Shown here one piece after another: positions 6,598 through 8,628 of a stretch of DNA of 8,628 nt. Position numbers and translations under genes: made by a program. The stretch lies in NCBI GenBank assembly GCA_003644265.1, contig QNBX01000176.1:1-8628 (forward strand), read 5' to 3'. The notes below the pieces were generated by a model. It ran no database searches. It was not told the DNA's origin and saw only the letters and a list, made by a program, of their open reading frames with translations. The DNA comes from Planctomycetota bacterium. Lineage in GTDB: Bacteria; Planctomycetota; B15-G4. Each line of letters starts with the position of its first letter. The first letter of the stretch is position 1.

Positions 6598-7820
6598 CCA
6601 CCGCGCGCGCGCTCGACGTCGAGCTGGCTGAGAACCCCAACGCCGAGGCCATGTTGATCAACATGGGGCCTCAGCACCCGTCCACCCACGGTGTGCTGCG
6701 CCTGATCCTGGAGCTCGACGGCGAGGAGGTGGTCAAGGCCGCCCCCGACATCGGCTTCCTGCACCGCGGCAAGGAGAAGGTGGGCGAGGCCTACTCGTTC
6801 CACAAGTTCATCCCGTACACCGACCGGCTCGACTACCTCGCGCCGCTCTCGAACAACGTGGGCTACGCCCTCGCCTGCGAGAAGCTGTTCGACATCGAGT
6901 GCCCGCCGCGCGCCACGGCCATCCGCGTCATCGCCCACGAGCTGTCGCGCATCAGCGCGCACCTGCTGGGGCTGGGCGCCTACGCCATGGACCTGGGCGC
7001 CATGACGGTGTTCCTCTGGACCTTCCGCGAGCGCGAACACATCTACGGGCTGATCGAGCGCATCTGCGGCGCGCGCTTCACCACCAGCTACACGCGCATC
7101 GGCGGCGTCGAGCGCGATCTGCCCGCGGACTTCTTCCCGCGCCTGGCGGCCTTCCTCGAAGAGATGCCCCGGCGCGTCGACGAGTACGACGCCATGCTCA
7201 CGCGCAACCGCATCTGGGTCGAGCGCACCCAGGGCGTGGGCGTCATCACGCGCGAGCAGTGCCTGCAGTTCGGCCTCACGGGCCCGATCCTGCGGGCCTC
7301 CGGCGTCGACCACGACATCCGCAAGAGCAACCCGTACCTCGGCTACGAAGACTACGACTTCGACGTCCCGATCGGCACCGAGGGCGACTGCTACGACCGC
7401 TACATGGTGCGGCTCGAGGAGATGCGTCAGTCGGTGCGCATCATGGCGCAGGTGCTGGCCAAGCTGCCCGACGGCCCCGTGATGAACCGCGAGGGCGAGC
7501 AGGTGCTCAAGTCGGTGCTGCCCGAGAAGGGCAAGGTGCTCACCAACATGGAGGCGCTGATCCACCAGTTCATGGTGGGCACCGACAACGCGGGCGCGCC
7601 CGACGCCGGCGAGGTCTACTTCTCGATCGAGAACCCCAAGGGCGAGCTGGGCTTCTACCTGCGCAGCGACGGCGGCCACGCGGCCTCGCGCCTGCGCATC
7701 CGCGGACCCAGCTTCGCCAACCTGCAGATCCTCGAAGAGATCCTGCCGGGGCACATGGTGTCCGACGTCATGGCCATCCTGGGCAGCCTCGACTTTGTGA
7801 TGGGGGAGTGCGACCGGTGA
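6594..7820 (+). CDS. nuoD: NADH-quinone oxidoreductase subunit D (NuoD)
   Basis: The 49-kDa-type complex I subunit, 408 residues, related to the large subunit of NiFe hydrogenases without the metal-binding cysteines. Together with NuoB it forms the quinone-binding site. The N-terminal GPQHPSTHGVLR motif contains His32, and DRLDYL contains Tyr81; by ungapped comparison these correspond to the quinone-contacting His38 and Tyr87 of Thermus Nqo4. Other family blocks are GFLHRGKEK, RVIAHELSRISAHLL, SYTRIGGVERDLP, NRIWVERTQGVGVI, and the ending DFVMGECDR. The start ATG 6594 has a very good Shine-Dalgarno, AGGAGG at 6581-6586 with a 7-nt spacer, and overlaps the nuoC stop. The open frame extends upstream through nuoC, but that extension is the out-of-frame reading of nuoC and is not real. 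It overlaps nuoE by 4 bp. Identity is very secure. Confidence 0.96.
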   Translation: MTTARALDVELAENPNAEAMLINMGPQHPSTHGVLRLILELDGEEVVKAAPDIGFLHRGKEKVGEAYSFHKFIPYTDRLDYLAPLSNNVGYALACEKLFDIECPPRATAIRVIAHELSRISAHLLGLGAYAMDLGAMTVFLWTFREREHIYGLIERICGARFTTSYTRIGGVERDLPADFFPRLAAFLEEMPRRVDEYDAMLTRNRIWVERTQGVGVITREQCLQFGLTGPILRASGVDHDIRKSNPYLGYEDYDFDVPIGTEGDCYDRYMVRLEEMRQSVRIMAQVLAKLPDGPVMNREGEQVLKSVLPEKGKVLTNMEALIHQFMVGTDNAGAPDAGEVYFSIENPKGELGFYLRSDGGHAASRLRIRGPSFANLQILEEILPGHMVSDVMAILGSLDFVMGECDR

Positions 7821-8320
7821 GCGACGCCGACACGCAGGAGCGAGCTGTGAAGCAACCCTTCTCTGACGAGCTGGTGGCCGAGCTGACGGCCATCCGGGGG
7901 CGCTTCCCGTTCCCCAAGGCCGCCATGGTGCCCGTGCTGCGGCGCGTGCAAGAGCTGCGCGGCTGGATCGACACCGACGCGCGCGCCCAGGTGGCCGAGC
8001 TGCTCTCGGTCACCGCCATGGAGGTGCACGAGGTCGTGACCTTCTACCCCATGCTCTACGGCACGCCCGTGGGCCGGAACGTGGTGCACCTGTGCCGCAC
8101 GCTGTCGTGCGATCTGTGCGGCGCGCGCGAGCTCTGGAAGCACCTGGAGCGCAAGCTGGGCGTGGCTCGCGGCGAGACCACCGCCGACGGACGCTACACG
8201 CTCAAGGCCGCCGAGTGCCTGGCCAGCTGCGGCACCTCGCCGGTCATGCTGATCAACAACACGCGCCACGAGCACGTGACGCCCGAGCTGGCCGACAAGC
8301 TGCTGGAGGCCGCCAAGTGA
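7817..8320 (+). CDS. nuoE: NADH-quinone oxidoreductase subunit E (NuoE)
   Basis: The 24-kDa-type subunit of the NADH module, 167 residues, with a thioredoxin-like [2Fe-2S] domain holding cluster N1a. The four ligands are Cys93 and Cys98 (C-x4-C in [12 protein letters not shown]) and Cys134 and Cys138 (C-x3-C in [11 protein letters not shown]). Cys101 is an extra cysteine nearby. The N-terminal helical region, with [18 protein letters not shown] and [11 protein letters not shown], is typical. Two starts are plausible. GTG 7817 overlaps the nuoD stop (GTGA) and is preceded by GGAG at 7805-7808. GTG 7847, 10 codons later, has AGGAG at 7836-7840 with a 6-nt spacer and gives [10 protein letters not shown] list the first because it keeps the operon's overlap pattern, but the second is about equally likely. 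Works with NuoF, whose GTG overlaps its stop. Confidence 0.94.
   Translation: MSDADTQERAVKQPFSDELVAELTAIRGRFPFPKAAMVPVLRRVQELRGWIDTDARAQVAELLSVTAMEVHEVVTFYPMLYGTPVGRNVVHLCRTLSCDLCGARELWKHLERKLGVARGETTADGRYTLKAAECLASCGTSPVMLINNTRHEHVTPELADKLLEAAK
7836..7840 (+). promoter_or_regulatory. Internal Shine-Dalgarno supporting an alternative nuoE start
   Basis: AGGAG sits 6 nt before an in-frame GTG at 7847, ten codons inside the longer nuoE reading. It could be the real initiation site, which would leave a 26-bp gap after nuoD instead of an overlap. It could also be chance, since the longer start at 7817 has its own GGAG. Confidence 0.4.
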
Positions 8321-8628
8321 GCGACGCCATCAAGCTCTCGAGCGTGCTCTCCAAGCGCTTCGAGCAGAACGACCCGTCGCTGAAGGGCTACCGCGCCGAC
8401 GGCGGCTACGCGACCTGGCTCAAGCTGCTGGAGGACAAGCGCGAGCCCTCGTCGCTGATCGACGAGGTCAAGGCCTCGGGCCTCAAGGGCCGCGGCGGCG
8501 CCGGTTTCTCCACCGGCATGAAGTGGTCCTTCGTGCCCAAGGACAGCCCCAAGCCCAAGTACCTGTGCGTCAACGGCGACGAGAGCGAGCCCGGCACCTT
8601 CAAGGATCGCCAGATCCTGGAGCTCGAC
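8317..8628 (+). CDS. nuoF: NADH-quinone oxidoreductase subunit F (NuoF), 5' part only
   Basis: The first 104 codons of the 51-kDa-type subunit, which binds FMN and NADH and oxidises NADH in the complex I peripheral arm. The frame is open to the window edge, so the 3' three-quarters, including the N3 [4Fe-4S] cluster cysteines, lies outside. What is visible is diagnostic: [16 protein letters not shown] (55-70), the Gly-rich FMN/NADH-binding loop, and [13 protein letters not shown] (86-98), the conserved nucleotide-binding strand. The start GTG 8317 overlaps the nuoE stop (GTGA, 8317-8320) and has a strong Shine-Dalgarno GGAGG at 8305-8309 with a 7-nt spacer. The same domain occurs in HoxF and FdsB of NAD-linked hydrogenases and formate dehydrogenases, but the position after nuoA-E makes NuoF the right call. 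Confidence 0.93.
   Translation, partial: MSDAIKLSSVLSKRFEQNDPSLKGYRADGGYATWLKLLEDKREPSSLIDEVKASGLKGRGGAGFSTGMKWSFVPKDSPKPKYLCVNGDESEPGTFKDRQILELD

Noticed and set aside
6330..7754. A 474-codon minus-strand open frame opposite nuoC/nuoD
   Set aside because: It is a shadow of nuoD codon bias with no recognisable domain; nuoD on the plus strand is unambiguous.

Overview
This is a very GC-rich bacterial window with almost no non-coding space: nine complete protein genes and one gene cut off by the right edge. No tRNA, rRNA, CRISPR array, insertion sequence or phage gene was seen. GC content, gene style and a six-gene complex I operon with separate nuoC and nuoD suggest a free-living Gram-negative respiring bacterium. 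A deltaproteobacterial or myxobacterial relative is plausible, but that is an impression only; no marker gene here settles it.

Left part (45-1085, minus strand): a multi-pass membrane protein of the AI-2E/PerM (UPF0118) transporter family. A 61-bp divergent spacer containing a small inverted repeat separates it from the next block.

Middle part (1147-4876, plus strand): a tight three-gene cluster. It holds an exported sulfatase-fold hydrolase with a signal peptide, then fdhD (sulfurtransferase for formate dehydrogenase maturation), then a second, paralogous sulfatase-fold hydrolase that is a predicted lipoprotein. The gaps are 8 bp and a 4-bp overlap, so co-transcription is likely. Both hydrolases carry Thr where a classical sulfatase has the Cys or Ser that becomes formylglycine. 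No formate dehydrogenase structural gene is visible.

Right part (5032-8628, plus strand): the start of a respiratory complex I operon, nuoA-nuoB-nuoC-nuoD-nuoE-nuoF, with nuoF truncated by the window end. Four of the five junctions are 4-bp ATGA/GTGA overlaps. The exception is nuoB/nuoC: nuoB as read runs 65 bp into nuoC with an arginine-rich tail unlike the family. A one-base frame correction would give a normal NuoB end and a fifth ATGA overlap. NuoA is a membrane-arm subunit; NuoB, C and D form the quinone-side connecting module (N2 cluster, quinone site); NuoE and NuoF form the NADH-oxidising module. The remaining nuo genes presumably follow beyond the window.

I found no convincing evidence of a wholly new system. 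The points most worth a second look are the nuoB/nuoC junction and the pair of Thr-type sulfatase-fold proteins around an orphan fdhD.
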